The notes beneath the pieces were generated by a model that had not been told where the DNA came from, searched no databases, and worked only from the letters and a program-made list of their open reading frames with translations. A program made the position numbers and the translations under genes. From Chloroflexota bacterium (lineage in GTDB: Bacteria; Chloroflexota; Anaerolineae; Anaerolineales; Anaerolineaceae), in assembly GCA_023434145.1 (NCBI GenBank), contig JAEYTI010000359.1, positions 1 through 60,008 of the forward strand: a stretch of 60,008 nt of DNA, read 5' to 3'. Below are positions 18,202-26,159 of the stretch, one piece after another (positions within the stretch are counted from its first letter, which is position 1; each line of letters starts with the position of its first letter).

Positions 18202-19428
18202 ATGGTCCCCCTCACCCAGACAAAAATCTATGCGCGCATCACCGGCATGCCGCGCGAGCTGGTCCTGTTTATCACTGCATCGCTCGCGCTGGGCATTGCC
18301 TTCAGCATGTTCGATTCCACCTTTAACAATTTCCTCAACGAAACCTACGCGCTCACCGGGTTCCAGCGTTCCTTCTTAGAGTTCCCACGCGAACTGCCAG
18401 GCTTTCTGGTGGTGTTCACCTCGGCGCTGTTGTCGTTCTTATGCTCGCGGCGTCTAGGCGCGGTCTCCATGCTGTTTTCGGTTGCGGGCGCGCTGCTGAT
18501 CGCCTTCGCCGCGCCTACGTACGCATGGATGGTGGTATGGCTGTTCATTTGGAGCACAGGCCAGCATCTGTTTATGCCCGTCGCTGCAACAATCGGCATG
18601 GAGCTTGCGCGCGAAGGCCAGGAAGGGCGGCGGCTGGGGCAGCTCAACGCGGTGCGGAATATGGCTGCCATCCTTGGCAGTTTTGCCGTGTCGATCGGGT
18701 TCCGCTTTCTGGGATTAACCTTCCAAACGGTGTTTGTGATCGCAGCGGTAGCATTGTTCATCGCTGCGATGCTGCTGTTTGCCATGAAGCGCCAGAAAAC
18801 CGAAACACCTAAGACGTTTTTACAGCTCCATAAGGAATACCGGCTTTTCTACATTCTGGCGGTGCTGTACGGCACGCGCAAGCAGTTGTTCATCACCTTT
18901 GCGCCCTGGGTGCTGGTGACCGTTTTCCAGCAGGAGACTTCTCTGCTCGCTACGCTGTTTACCATCGGCGGCGTGATCGGCATCGCCTTCCAACCCCTTC
19001 TCGGCTGGGCGATTGACAATTTCGGAGAGCGTATGGTTTTGGTCGCCGAGGCAGTGCTGCTGATCTTTGTCTGCTTTGGATATGGTTTCTCAAAGTTTTT
19101 GTTCTCTGAGCAAGTCGCTTTCTTGCTGGTATGCGCCTGCTTCCTGTTCGATCAAATGCTGATGTCGGTTGGCATGGCCCGCTCTACCTACATGAAGAAG
19201 ATCGCGCTGGAGGCATCGCATATTCAGCCCGCGCTGTCGGCGTCTGTTTCCATCGATCACGTGTTTTCCATCGGCGCGGCGCTGCTGGGCGGCTGGATCT
19301 GGAACAGCTTCGGCTTCCAGTATGTGTTCCTGTTCGGCGCGCTGATCGCGGTAGTCAACATGTTCGCCGCCCTGCGCGTGCGTATTCCCCAGCAAGGCGC
19401 GGGCAAATCCACGGGCCTTCCTGCCTGA
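18202..19428 (+). CDS. MFS transporter
   Basis: A 408-aa major-facilitator permease with about twelve membrane segments and a basic cytoplasmic loop in the middle (MKRQKTETPKTF). Between the second and third helices SFLCSRRLG resembles the family's cytoplasmic loop. The start ATG at 18202 has ACAGGA seven bases upstream; the frame upstream (from 18124) overlaps the Nudix gene and a TACAAT box. The DUF402 gene follows after 11 bp, so the two are probably cotranscribed. Substrate unknown. Confidence 0.87.
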   Translation: MVPLTQTKIYARITGMPRELVLFITASLALGIAFSMFDSTFNNFLNETYALTGFQRSFLEFPRELPGFLVVFTSALLSFLCSRRLGAVSMLFSVAGALLIAFAAPTYAWMVVWLFIWSTGQHLFMPVAATIGMELAREGQEGRRLGQLNAVRNMAAILGSFAVSIGFRFLGLTFQTVFVIAAVALFIAAMLLFAMKRQKTETPKTFLQLHKEYRLFYILAVLYGTRKQLFITFAPWVLVTVFQQETSLLATLFTIGGVIGIAFQPLLGWAIDNFGERMVLVAEAVLLIFVCFGYGFSKFLFSEQVAFLLVCACFLFDQMLMSVGMARSTYMKKIALEASHIQPALSASVSIDHVFSIGAALLGGWIWNSFGFQYVFLFGALIAVVNMFAALRVRIPQQGAGKSTGLPA

Positions 19429-19439
19429 TCGCAACTTCC

Positions 19440-19949
19440 ATGAAAGCAGTGATCCATTTTGCCCGCGTTGGAAAGGACGAAGCCCTCTATGTGGAGGAGC
19501 TGCTGCGCGACGACGGCGTGCGATTGGATACCCGCTCTGTTCTGCCGCCTGAGGCCGCAAACGCATGGTCGAAATCGGTCTGGCGGCAGAATGGCATCAT
19601 GGCAAACGGTGAACGGGTGGTTGAGGTAAGAAAACACCACTTCTACGACGAGTGGTTTGACGTGATCGAGCTGCTGGATGAAGCGGGCAGCCTGCTCGGC
19701 TACTACTGCGACGTGATCACACCGCTGCGCAAGGTGGACGGCGAATATTACCTGCGCGACCTGCTGCTGGATCTTTGGATCTTCCCCGATGGTCGCACGG
19801 TGGCGCTGGATTGGGATGAATTTGAAGCCGTGCGAGATGCCGGACTGGTTACACCGGAAGAGGCAGAGCGGGCAGTCAAAACGCTGCGCCGCATGGTAGA
19901 AGAGGTGCAGCAGGGGATTTTCCCGTCTGTTTATATCGCCGGGTCATAG
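19440..19949 (+). CDS. DUF402 family protein (probable nucleoside phosphatase)
   Basis: A 169-aa protein ending in a DUF402 domain: WFDVIELLDEAGSLLGYYCD, then LRDLLLDLWIFPDGRTVALD with the acidic residues that bind divalent metal in this fold. Characterised members are nucleoside di/triphosphate phosphatases and FomD-like nucleotidyl hydrolases. The true start is ATG at 19440; the longer open frame upstream is a shadow of the MFS gene. The gene is tightly spaced behind the transporter, but a shared job is not evident. Confidence 0.82.
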   Translation: MKAVIHFARVGKDEALYVEELLRDDGVRLDTRSVLPPEAANAWSKSVWRQNGIMANGERVVEVRKHHFYDEWFDVIELLDEAGSLLGYYCDVITPLRKVDGEYYLRDLLLDLWIFPDGRTVALDWDEFEAVRDAGLVTPEEAERAVKTLRRMVEEVQQGIFPSVYIAGS

Positions 19950-19958
19950 TCGGTAGCG

Positions 19959-19964
19959 TATAAT
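19959..19964 (+). promoter_or_regulatory. -10 box upstream of the 19998 gene
   Basis: TATAAT lies 33 bp before the start codon, with a very strong GGAGGGAGGAG ribosome-binding site between them. No clear -35 element. Confidence 0.5.
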
Positions 19965-19997
19965 AAAACCAGCTTACCACATCGGAGGGAGGAGACG

Positions 19998-21044
19998 ATG
20001 AAACGACCGACACTGATGCAGCAGATTCGCGCCGGGCTTGCCGCCTTGCTGCGCGGACATACCGCGCCACAGACGCCCGCGAAGCCAGCGCCTGGTCCGG
20101 TTGTCCGCACGCCTCCCACCGGATCGCCCCAGCCGGTAACCCGCCGGGTCAGCCTGATCATCTATAACCCTACCGTGCCCTCACAAGGCGGGCGCAAGCT
20201 GACCGAGGTGATGCGCTGGAACGACCCCGACCGCTTGATTGCCGCCCTGATAGAGGACCTGCGGGAAATCTCTCATGGCTACGCGAATTATGAGATCACC
20301 GAGCGAATTGAGGTCGACGACTTCCCACTCAAGGCGGATAAGTACAAGTACACCGCCGAGCACTACCTGCACGTCATGCGCGCCGGTCATGGCATCCACC
20401 AGCCGGATGCGGTGGATTATCACAAGTTTGTCGCCGATCACCAACTGGTGGAAAAGGTCCGCGATGGGCTGATCGACGAGGTGTGGGCAATCATGTTCCC
20501 GTGGGGTGGGTTCTACGAGTCGCGCATGTGCGGGCCCGAATCCTTTTGGTGCAATGCGCCACCCCTCCCGAACACGCAGGCTGCCGGCAAACGCTTCGTC
20601 ATCATGTGCTTCAACTACGAGCGCGGCGTGGGTGAAATGCTCGAATCCTATGGGCACCGCGCCGAGTCGATCATGGAATGGGTGTTCCGCGGCGTGCCCG
20701 AACCCGATAATCTGTGGAAGCGTTTTATCCGCTACGAGCTGACCCACCCAGGGCAGGCGGAAGTTGGCAACATTCATTTTGCGCCCAACAGCCGCCAGGA
20801 TTATGAGTGGGGCAACCCCGCGCCCGTTCTCAGCCGCTGGCGCACCTGGCAGAACTACCCCGATCTCACCGGCAAAGCGGAACCCGCCGACTGCCGTGAT
20901 TGGGGCGACGGCGACATCCGCGAGCACCACCGCTGGTGGTTTCGCCTGCTGCCGCACGTTACCGGAACCGTCCGCGTCCGTGAAATGGCAAACGCGATGA
21001 CCAACAACTGGTGGGAGGTGATTGTCGATCCCAACCGCGTTTAA
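19998..21044 (+). CDS. Uncharacterised conserved-looking protein
   Basis: I do not recognise a named family. The 348-aa protein has a short basic, Pro-rich N-terminus (residues 1-48) without a clear signal peptide. A compact domain follows, rich in aromatic residues, His and Cys: VRRVSLIIYNP-like opening, MFPWGGFYESRMCGPESFWC, FVIMCFNYERGVGEMLESYG, and HHRWWFRLLPHVTG near the end. The dense Trp/His/Cys motifs suggest a metal site or binding pocket. It has its own promoter box and strong ribosome-binding site and is followed by the DUF5829 gene in the same direction. Confidence 0.7.
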   Translation: MKRPTLMQQIRAGLAALLRGHTAPQTPAKPAPGPVVRTPPTGSPQPVTRRVSLIIYNPTVPSQGGRKLTEVMRWNDPDRLIAALIEDLREISHGYANYEITERIEVDDFPLKADKYKYTAEHYLHVMRAGHGIHQPDAVDYHKFVADHQLVEKVRDGLIDEVWAIMFPWGGFYESRMCGPESFWCNAPPLPNTQAAGKRFVIMCFNYERGVGEMLESYGHRAESIMEWVFRGVPEPDNLWKRFIRYELTHPGQAEVGNIHFAPNSRQDYEWGNPAPVLSRWRTWQNYPDLTGKAEPADCRDWGDGDIREHHRWWFRLLPHVTGTVRVREMANAMTNNWWEVIVDPNRV

Positions 21045-21126
21045 CGTTTTGGCTGCTTTCTCCTGTGGCGGGCTGCACCTAGCACAGCGAGGAAAACATT
21101 ACTCCAATCAAATACCGAAGGATTGT

Positions 21127-21987
21127 ATGAGCGACTTACCTCCCGTATTTTTCAACCACCTGTACGTCGTGCTGGACGATAAAACCTACCGCGCCATCCA
21201 GGCATCGGATTTTCTGCTGACGGCCTTCCCGGGCGTAGAGCGGCGCGCCACCCGCACCGCCGCCGGTGAGACGTGGTCGGGCACTTACTATTATGGGCGC
21301 GACAACTACCTGGAGTTGTTTGGCGCGTCGACCAGCAAGCACTGGTTCCCCAACGCCTCCAGCGGGTGGGCTGGGCTGGCCTTCAGTACCGATACGCCGG
21401 GAGGCGTTGAAGCAGTAAAAGAGCGCGTGCAATCGCTGTTAGGCTATGAGCCGTTCCACGAGCTGCGCCGCCTGATTGCCCCCGAGAAGACGGTAAACTG
21501 GTTCTATCACGTTAAGCTGGCGGAAAAACTGGGCCTCGAATCTTTCGATTCCTGGGTCATGGAGTATCACCCAGAGATCTACACGCACAAAGGTTTGCAC
21601 CTCTCGCCTTCTGGCGAACCCACCCGCGAAGCCTACCTCTCCGGCTGGAATAAGGGAGATTACCGCAAGTGCTCGCCAGTGTTCAACCGCGTGATCGGCG
21701 CGACGATGAATCTGGACGAGCGCCGGGCCAACCTCTTCAGCCGCATCTTGCAAGCCCTGGGGTACGAGGAGAGAAAAGAAACCGGGCAAACGGTGCTAAC
21801 GGCAAACGGTTTCAGCCTCACCATCCGCATCAATCCCGGCGAGGCTGCCCCGCCCGGTTACCGCCTCTCGTGTATTCGCCTGGAGATGTCCCGCCCATCC
21901 GTCGCGCCGATGACGTTCGTCTTTGCGCCCGGCTCGCGGCTGGTGCTCAAAGAAGACATGACGGCGGAATGGTGTTTCGGCAGCTAA
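21127..21987 (+). CDS. DUF5829-like protein
   Basis: A 286-aa soluble protein whose opening (FFNHLYVVLDDKTYRAI) and middle (TYYYGRDNYLELFGAS) match what I know of DUF5829, a VOC-like family without known function. The remaining half, with YHVKLAEKLGLESFDSWVM and SGWNKGDYRKCSPVFNR, looks like the rest of the same domain. ATG at 21127 has AAGGA four bases upstream; an earlier in-frame start overlaps the previous gene. It may be cotranscribed with the pyrophosphatase gene 40 bp downstream. Confidence 0.7.
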   Translation: MSDLPPVFFNHLYVVLDDKTYRAIQASDFLLTAFPGVERRATRTAAGETWSGTYYYGRDNYLELFGASTSKHWFPNASSGWAGLAFSTDTPGGVEAVKERVQSLLGYEPFHELRRLIAPEKTVNWFYHVKLAEKLGLESFDSWVMEYHPEIYTHKGLHLSPSGEPTREAYLSGWNKGDYRKCSPVFNRVIGATMNLDERRANLFSRILQALGYEERKETGQTVLTANGFSLTIRINPGEAAPPGYRLSCIRLEMSRPSVAPMTFVFAPGSRLVLKEDMTAEWCFGS

Positions 21988-22027
21988 ACGGAACGCACCA
22001 GGCAACCAAAAGGACAGTATAGGCAAT

Positions 22028-22663
22028 ATGGCGAATCCCCCACGATACTACCAATGGCGGCCCCATCCCTGGCACGGGTTATCGATCGGCCCGCAGCCGC
22101 CGGAAATCGTGCACGCCTATATCGAGATCACCCCATTTGACCTGGTGAAGTACGAGGTGGATAAGGCAACCGGCTACCTGCGAGTCGATCGCCCGCAGCG
22201 CACCTCTTCCTCGCCACCTACGCTGTACGGATTTATCCCGCGCACCTACTGCGGCGTGCGCGTGGGCAAGCTCGCCCCAAGCGCCGAATCTGGCGACGGC
22301 GACCCGATGGATATTTGCGTCATCTCTGAACGCCCGGTAGAACGCGCGGAGATCATTCTCAACGCGCGGGTGATCGGCGGCTTGCAAATGATTGACGGAG
22401 GCCAGGCGGATGACAAAATTATCGCGGTGCTTCAAAAAGACCCCGTTTGGGGTGAGGTGGATGATATCGAGCATTTGCCCATCGCGATCATCGAGCGCTT
22501 GCGCCACTACTTCCTCACCTATAAGCTGATCCCAGGCAAGGACCCGCTCAGCGTACGCATCCAGGAAATTTATCACCGCCCGCATGCGCTGGCCGTGGTA
22601 CAGGCGGCCATCGAAGATTACAACGAAAGTTTTGGGCAGTTCACGCCACAAGACCCTGACTGA
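22028..22663 (+). CDS. ppa: Inorganic pyrophosphatase, family I
   Basis: Soluble magnesium-dependent hydrolysis of pyrophosphate, pulling biosynthetic reactions forward. The 211-aa protein carries the family I signature DGDPMDICV with its three metal-binding aspartates, preceded by YGFIPRTYCG (proton donor and substrate-binding region) and the Lys in DLVKYEVDKATG. Length is slightly above the usual 175-200 aa because of N- and C-terminal extensions. It lies in a row of co-directional genes and is followed by the hydrolase gene after 26 bp. Confidence 0.93.
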   Translation: MANPPRYYQWRPHPWHGLSIGPQPPEIVHAYIEITPFDLVKYEVDKATGYLRVDRPQRTSSSPPTLYGFIPRTYCGVRVGKLAPSAESGDGDPMDICVISERPVERAEIILNARVIGGLQMIDGGQADDKIIAVLQKDPVWGEVDDIEHLPIAIIERLRHYFLTYKLIPGKDPLSVRIQEIYHRPHALAVVQAAIEDYNESFGQFTPQDPD

Positions 22664-22689
22664 ACGCCCCTGGAAAGAAGCAGAACATC

Positions 22690-23535
22690 ATGCATCAGAT
22701 AATCATCGAAAAAATCCGTGTCAACGGCATCCCGGTGCTAACCTTTGCGCCAGAATACGCGCACCGCCTGCCGGTCATTTTCTTCGTCCACGGCTTTCGC
22801 GGGCACAAAGAGCAGAACGTAGAGGTCGGTTACCGCCTGGCGGAATCGGGCTTTTTCGCCGTTCTGCCAGACGCAGATAAGCACGGCGAGCGGCTGGCCC
22901 CGCCGATGAACAGCCTTTCGAGCCCGGACCGCACGTACGTCTACCCGCCAGGCACCGGGTTCGATACGTTCTTCGTCATGTGCGAGTGCGCGTTGCAAAC
23001 CGCGCGCGACATCGATGCGCTAATTGCTCACTTCAGCGCCGATCCGCGCGCCAATACATCGCGTGTGGGAGTCGGCGGATTTTCGATGGGCGGATTTACC
23101 ACCTACTTCTCCGTGGCAAATAACCCGCACATCAATGCCGCGGTGCCCATCGGAGCCTACCCGGCCCTGACGATACGCTGGGCCGATCTGGTTCAGGAAG
23201 CAACTTCCTACGAAGAATGGATGAATGATATGGACCGCCTGCATGAAGAGGTTGCCCGGCGCCTGGAGTGGTACCGTTCGATTGACCCGTACGAAAAGAT
23301 GAAGGATACCTTCGACCGCCCGCTGTTGATGATAAACGGTGACGTAGACGTCGATTCGCCCAAGGTTTATTCCATTCCGCTGTTTGCAGCTTTGCGCCCG
23401 CGCTATCGTGCCACGGGAATTGGAGAGAGGCTGCGGCTGCGAATTGTGGATGGCGTGGCGCACCAGCTAACCCCGGAGATCGTGAGCGAGATGATCGCCT
23501 GGTTCCACAAATACCTGAACGGTGTCGAACATTAG
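22690..23535 (+). CDS. Alpha/beta hydrolase (dienelactone-hydrolase-like)
   Basis: A 281-aa cytoplasmic esterase-like enzyme. The nucleophile elbow is GGFSMGG; the acid is likely in NGDVDVDSP and the histidine in GVAHQLTPE near the end. VHGFRGHKEQN forms the oxyanion-hole region. It resembles uncharacterised prolyl-oligopeptidase/dienelactone-type esterases; natural substrate unknown. It is closely followed by the lipoprotein gene. Confidence 0.87.
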   Translation: MHQIIIEKIRVNGIPVLTFAPEYAHRLPVIFFVHGFRGHKEQNVEVGYRLAESGFFAVLPDADKHGERLAPPMNSLSSPDRTYVYPPGTGFDTFFVMCECALQTARDIDALIAHFSADPRANTSRVGVGGFSMGGFTTYFSVANNPHINAAVPIGAYPALTIRWADLVQEATSYEEWMNDMDRLHEEVARRLEWYRSIDPYEKMKDTFDRPLLMINGDVDVDSPKVYSIPLFAALRPRYRATGIGERLRLRIVDGVAHQLTPEIVSEMIAWFHKYLNGVEH

Positions 23536-23551
23536 CCGGGAAGGCCGCGAG

Positions 23552-24403
23552 ATGAAAAAAATGCAGTTCATACCACTTGCGTGGGTGGTTTGTGCCTTGT
23601 TTCTGCTGGCGATGGGAAGCTGCACGCCCAGCCTCACCCGCGAGCAGCTTACGCCTTCGCCCACAATCAGCACGCCGCGCCCCACCCGCACGCCCGATCC
23701 ACGCCAGCAGGTGGAGGAGACCCGCTCCACGCCGGACGAAACGGGCGAGTTGGAAGCCGCCTCGACCCTGCTCCCGGCAGTCTCGGCCATTGGCCCGCTG
23801 CTGATCGAGGAATTTCCGCTGGCGCGCGAAGATTCAGCAGAATTACAACCCGGCTCAGCCAGGCAGAATGAGCAGTTTGCCGAAGATCTGCCGGAGGATA
23901 TCCGCAGCGGGCATGCCCAGATCGCTGCGGACGCGCAGCCTGTGGATATCGAAGAAGCCAACGCGGCAATGAGAGGTTCCGGGTACGCGTTTGAAGCAGC
24001 GGATGGCACACCACAGCTTACCCGAAACGGTGAAACAGTGGAAGAATGCCTGCTGCCAGGCGCCTTTCAAACCTGGCAAGCGCATTGGGGACTAGAACTG
24101 AACGGCGACGTGCTGTTCGACGGTGAGCGAATGACGGAACAGCGCGTCTTCGACGAGGTCTTCACCTGGCAGCCGCTGGCCGAGCGAGAGTTCTTCCTCT
24201 ACCGCTCGAACAGCACCTACGGCATCTACTTCGACGGGCGCTCGATGCCGCAGCGGTACGATGAAATCGTCCGCTGGAACTGCGCCGACCAGCAGAGCGC
24301 AGATGGCTTCAACTTCTCCGCCCAGGGTTCTGATGAGGTGGTTGGTTTCTTCGCGCGCAAAGGCGGGCGATGGTACTACGTGCGGGTCACCACGCTGGAG
24401 TGA
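23552..24403 (+). CDS. Putative lipoprotein of unknown function
   Basis: A 283-aa exported protein. The N-terminus (MKKMQFIPLAWVVCALFLLA) is a signal sequence ending in MGSC, a slightly unusual lipobox. A Thr/Pro/Arg-rich linker follows, then an acidic region and a folded C-terminal half with paired aromatic motifs (WQAHWGLELNGDVLFDG, RYDEIVRWNC, GGRWYYVRV). No known domain recognised. It starts 16 bp after the hydrolase gene, with GAAGG upstream, so the two are likely cotranscribed. Confidence 0.78.
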   Translation: MKKMQFIPLAWVVCALFLLAMGSCTPSLTREQLTPSPTISTPRPTRTPDPRQQVEETRSTPDETGELEAASTLLPAVSAIGPLLIEEFPLAREDSAELQPGSARQNEQFAEDLPEDIRSGHAQIAADAQPVDIEEANAAMRGSGYAFEAADGTPQLTRNGETVEECLLPGAFQTWQAHWGLELNGDVLFDGERMTEQRVFDEVFTWQPLAEREFFLYRSNSTYGIYFDGRSMPQRYDEIVRWNCADQQSADGFNFSAQGSDEVVGFFARKGGRWYYVRVTTLE

Positions 24404-24493
24404 AGTCAAAATTCCACTCCCGCCGTGGTGAGGTTCGGTGAGGGGCAACCATTGCCATAAATCAACGCTCGCATATCCTGCCCAAAAAGCCAG

Positions 24494-24522
24494 TTGACTT
24501 TCCTTGATAATCCTGCTACCAT
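24494..24522 (+). promoter_or_regulatory. Promoter of the RIO-gene leader RNA
   Basis: TTGACT (24494-24499), 17-bp spacer, TACCAT (24517-24522). Transcription should start near 24529, about 277 bp before the RIO kinase gene. Confidence 0.72.
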
Positions 24523-24580
24523 ACTGCTTGTGCGAGGGAAACCCGCACCATCTTATCAAGAAGGAAGGAGGCGCACCGAT

Positions 24581-24655
24581 ATGGGAAGAAACATCACACA
24601 ACGTGTGGGGAATTGTGATTCCAGCGAGCGTGCGCCTCGATCTGCTGCCCTCTAA
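24581..24655 (+). CDS. 24-codon ORF inside the leader RNA
   Basis: ATG at 24581 has a very strong AAGGAGG nine bases upstream and encodes a 24-residue peptide with four Arg and three Ser, ending in TAA at 24653. Its ribosome-binding site is one arm of the 9-bp stem, whose other arm lies near the end of the ORF, so translation and folding are mutually exclusive. This is the layout of a leader peptide in attenuation. It may also be only a chance ORF in a structured RNA. Confidence 0.4.
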   Translation: MGRNITQRVGNCDSSERAPRSAAL

Positions 24656-24682
24656 CGCTGCGATCTAGTCTAGATCCAACGA

Positions 24683-24725
24683 GCGGCCACAGGAGAACGC
24701 GTATCTCGCCCCTGTGGCGCTTTTG
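24683..24725 (+). terminator. Terminator of the leader RNA
   Basis: CCACAGG (24687-24693) pairs with CCTGTGG (24711-24717), extended by GCG/CGC around one bulged G, then TTTT. It lies about 80 bp before the RIO kinase start, so read-through would be needed unless that gene has another promoter. Confidence 0.75.
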
Positions 24726-24805
24726 ATTCTCCCACCTATTCCATAAAGCGCCTGTGTACCCAACGTATTCATAAAAACCGACAGCTTTAGGACAATCACA
24801 GCGAT

Positions 24806-25852
24806 ATGAACCGCAGTTTGTATGATGATGATATGCTGAACACCGACGACCTCGGTGCTGTACTTCCCATTCGCAATTTACCGCGCACCCGCAAAGCCCC
24901 CAAGCCGCGCGTCCGGCCGCCGAACGTTTATGACAAGATGGAGCAGCTCGCGGACGTAAACGCCCAGAAGAGCAACGTCTTCCACATGAGCTATCACGCC
25001 GCCCGCCACGAGGCCATCTGGCTGAAAGACAGCCTGGAGGGCTTCTTCGATCAAAAATTCTTCGATGACGTGCTGCGCATGGTAAAGGGCGGCAAAGAGG
25101 CCTCGGTGTACCTGTGCCAGGGCAATGAGATCACCGGCGCGGAGTTTGTGGCTGCTAAGGTATACCGTCCGCGCCGCTTCCGCAACCTGAAAAACGACGG
25201 GTTGTACCGAGAAGGCCGCGGCAACCTGGACGAGAATGGCAACCTGATCACCAACAGCGGCAAGCTCCACGCCATACGCAAAAAGACCGAGTACGGGCGC
25301 GAGCTGCTGCACACCTCCTGGCTGGAGCACGAGGTCCAAACGCTCCAACTGCTGCACGATGCCGGCGCAGATGTGCCCAAGCCGTACGCCAGCGGCGCGA
25401 ACGCCATCCTGATGGAGTATTTTGGCGACGATGTGATGAGCGCGCCCACCCTCAACGACGTAGACCTGGACGCATCTGAGGTGCGCGGGCTGTACGAGCG
25501 CGTGATCCACAACATCGACCTGATGCTCTCGCACCACCGCATTCACGCCGACCTATCGGCTTTCAACATTCTCTACTGGGATGGCGATATTGTGGTGATC
25601 GATTTCCCGCAAGCCGTCCATCCACAGCAAAACGCCAGCGCCTACCGCATCTTTGAGCGCGACGTGGTACGCGTATGCGAGTACTTCGACCGCTACCGCC
25701 TGCAGCTCAACGGCATTCGCAGCGATCCGCGCCGCCTTGCCGCCGACCTATGGCGCAAATATAACGACCGTATGGCTCCGCAGATCGACCCCAGGCTGCT
25801 CGTTGATGACAGTGATGACCGCGACCTGTGGGAAGATCTGAAGAATGCCTGA
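24806..25852 (+). CDS. RIO1-family serine protein kinase
   Basis: An atypical protein kinase/ATPase of the RIO family; eukaryotic and archaeal members act in small-subunit ribosome maturation, while bacterial roles are poorly known. The 348-aa protein has a basic Pro-rich N-terminus and then the kinase core: VKGGKEASVYLCQG (P-loop), FVAAKVYRPRRFRN (ATP-binding Lys), LMEYFGDD (hinge), HADLSAFNILYWDG (catalytic Asp and Asn) and VVIDFPQAV (metal-binding Asp). All key residues are present, so it should be active. The start has no strong ribosome-binding site. Its control may pass through the structured leader. Confidence 0.92.
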   Translation: MNRSLYDDDMLNTDDLGAVLPIRNLPRTRKAPKPRVRPPNVYDKMEQLADVNAQKSNVFHMSYHAARHEAIWLKDSLEGFFDQKFFDDVLRMVKGGKEASVYLCQGNEITGAEFVAAKVYRPRRFRNLKNDGLYREGRGNLDENGNLITNSGKLHAIRKKTEYGRELLHTSWLEHEVQTLQLLHDAGADVPKPYASGANAILMEYFGDDVMSAPTLNDVDLDASEVRGLYERVIHNIDLMLSHHRIHADLSAFNILYWDGDIVVIDFPQAVHPQQNASAYRIFERDVVRVCEYFDRYRLQLNGIRSDPRRLAADLWRKYNDRMAPQIDPRLLVDDSDDRDLWEDLKNA

Positions 25853-25865
25853 TCCTGGCAATATT

Positions 25866-25902
25866 CCCTCCCCAGTTTTTCTAATCGAAGAACTGGGGAG
25901 GG
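25866..25902. repeat. 12-bp hairpin after the RIO kinase gene
   Basis: CCCTCCCCAGTT (25866-25877) pairs with AACTGGGGAGGG (25891-25902) around a 13-nt loop. It lies 14 bp after the kinase stop and may stop or protect that transcript. The rest of the gap to the next hairpin holds nothing I recognise. Confidence 0.8.
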
Positions 25903-26068
25903 GGCAGGTTGAAAAGTTGGAACAGAAGGGGAATCGCTGCGTTCAACCCGGTTTCCCTACTGGTTTTCCGATCCAGGCATACGGCATGCCTTATGAGAAG
26001 CACCGGTAAATCCCCACTATCCTTTGTTCTCAAATTCCGGTATCTTTGTGTAAGCGATAGGGAATGAT

Positions 26069-26117
26069 TTTTTATGATTGTGGTGCGAGACTACGTCTCG
26101 CACCACAATCATAAAAA
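26069..26117. repeat. Perfect 22-bp hairpin, 5-nt loop
   Basis: Arms 26069-26090 and 26096-26117 pair perfectly around CTACG. It stands between two co-directional genes, 43 bp before the start of the VOC-like gene. Confidence 0.95.
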
Positions 26118-26159
26118 TAATATCAAGTTAGGTTCTTACGCAGGGGGTACGGAGCAAAG

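Larger units (their letters stand above)
24529..24725 (+). ncRNA. Structured leader or small RNA upstream of the RIO kinase gene
   Basis: Between a clear promoter and a terminator lies a highly structured stretch of about 197 nt. It shows a GTGCG(A)GGG-AAA-CCCGCAC hairpin (24530-24548), a 9-bp stem GAGGCGCAC/GTGCGCCTC (24568-24576 with 24630-24638), a 7-bp GATCTAG/CTAGATC stem with a one-base loop (24662-24676), and the terminator stem. It could be an attenuator for the kinase gene, a riboswitch, or a free small RNA. I could not match it to 6S RNA, SRP RNA, T-box or a riboswitch I know. Confidence 0.55.

Noticed and set aside
24494..24725. 6S RNA, SRP RNA or T-box leader
   Set aside because: The 5' and 3' ends do not pair as in 6S RNA, the SRP apical GGAAGCAG loop is missing, and no T-box sequence is visible.
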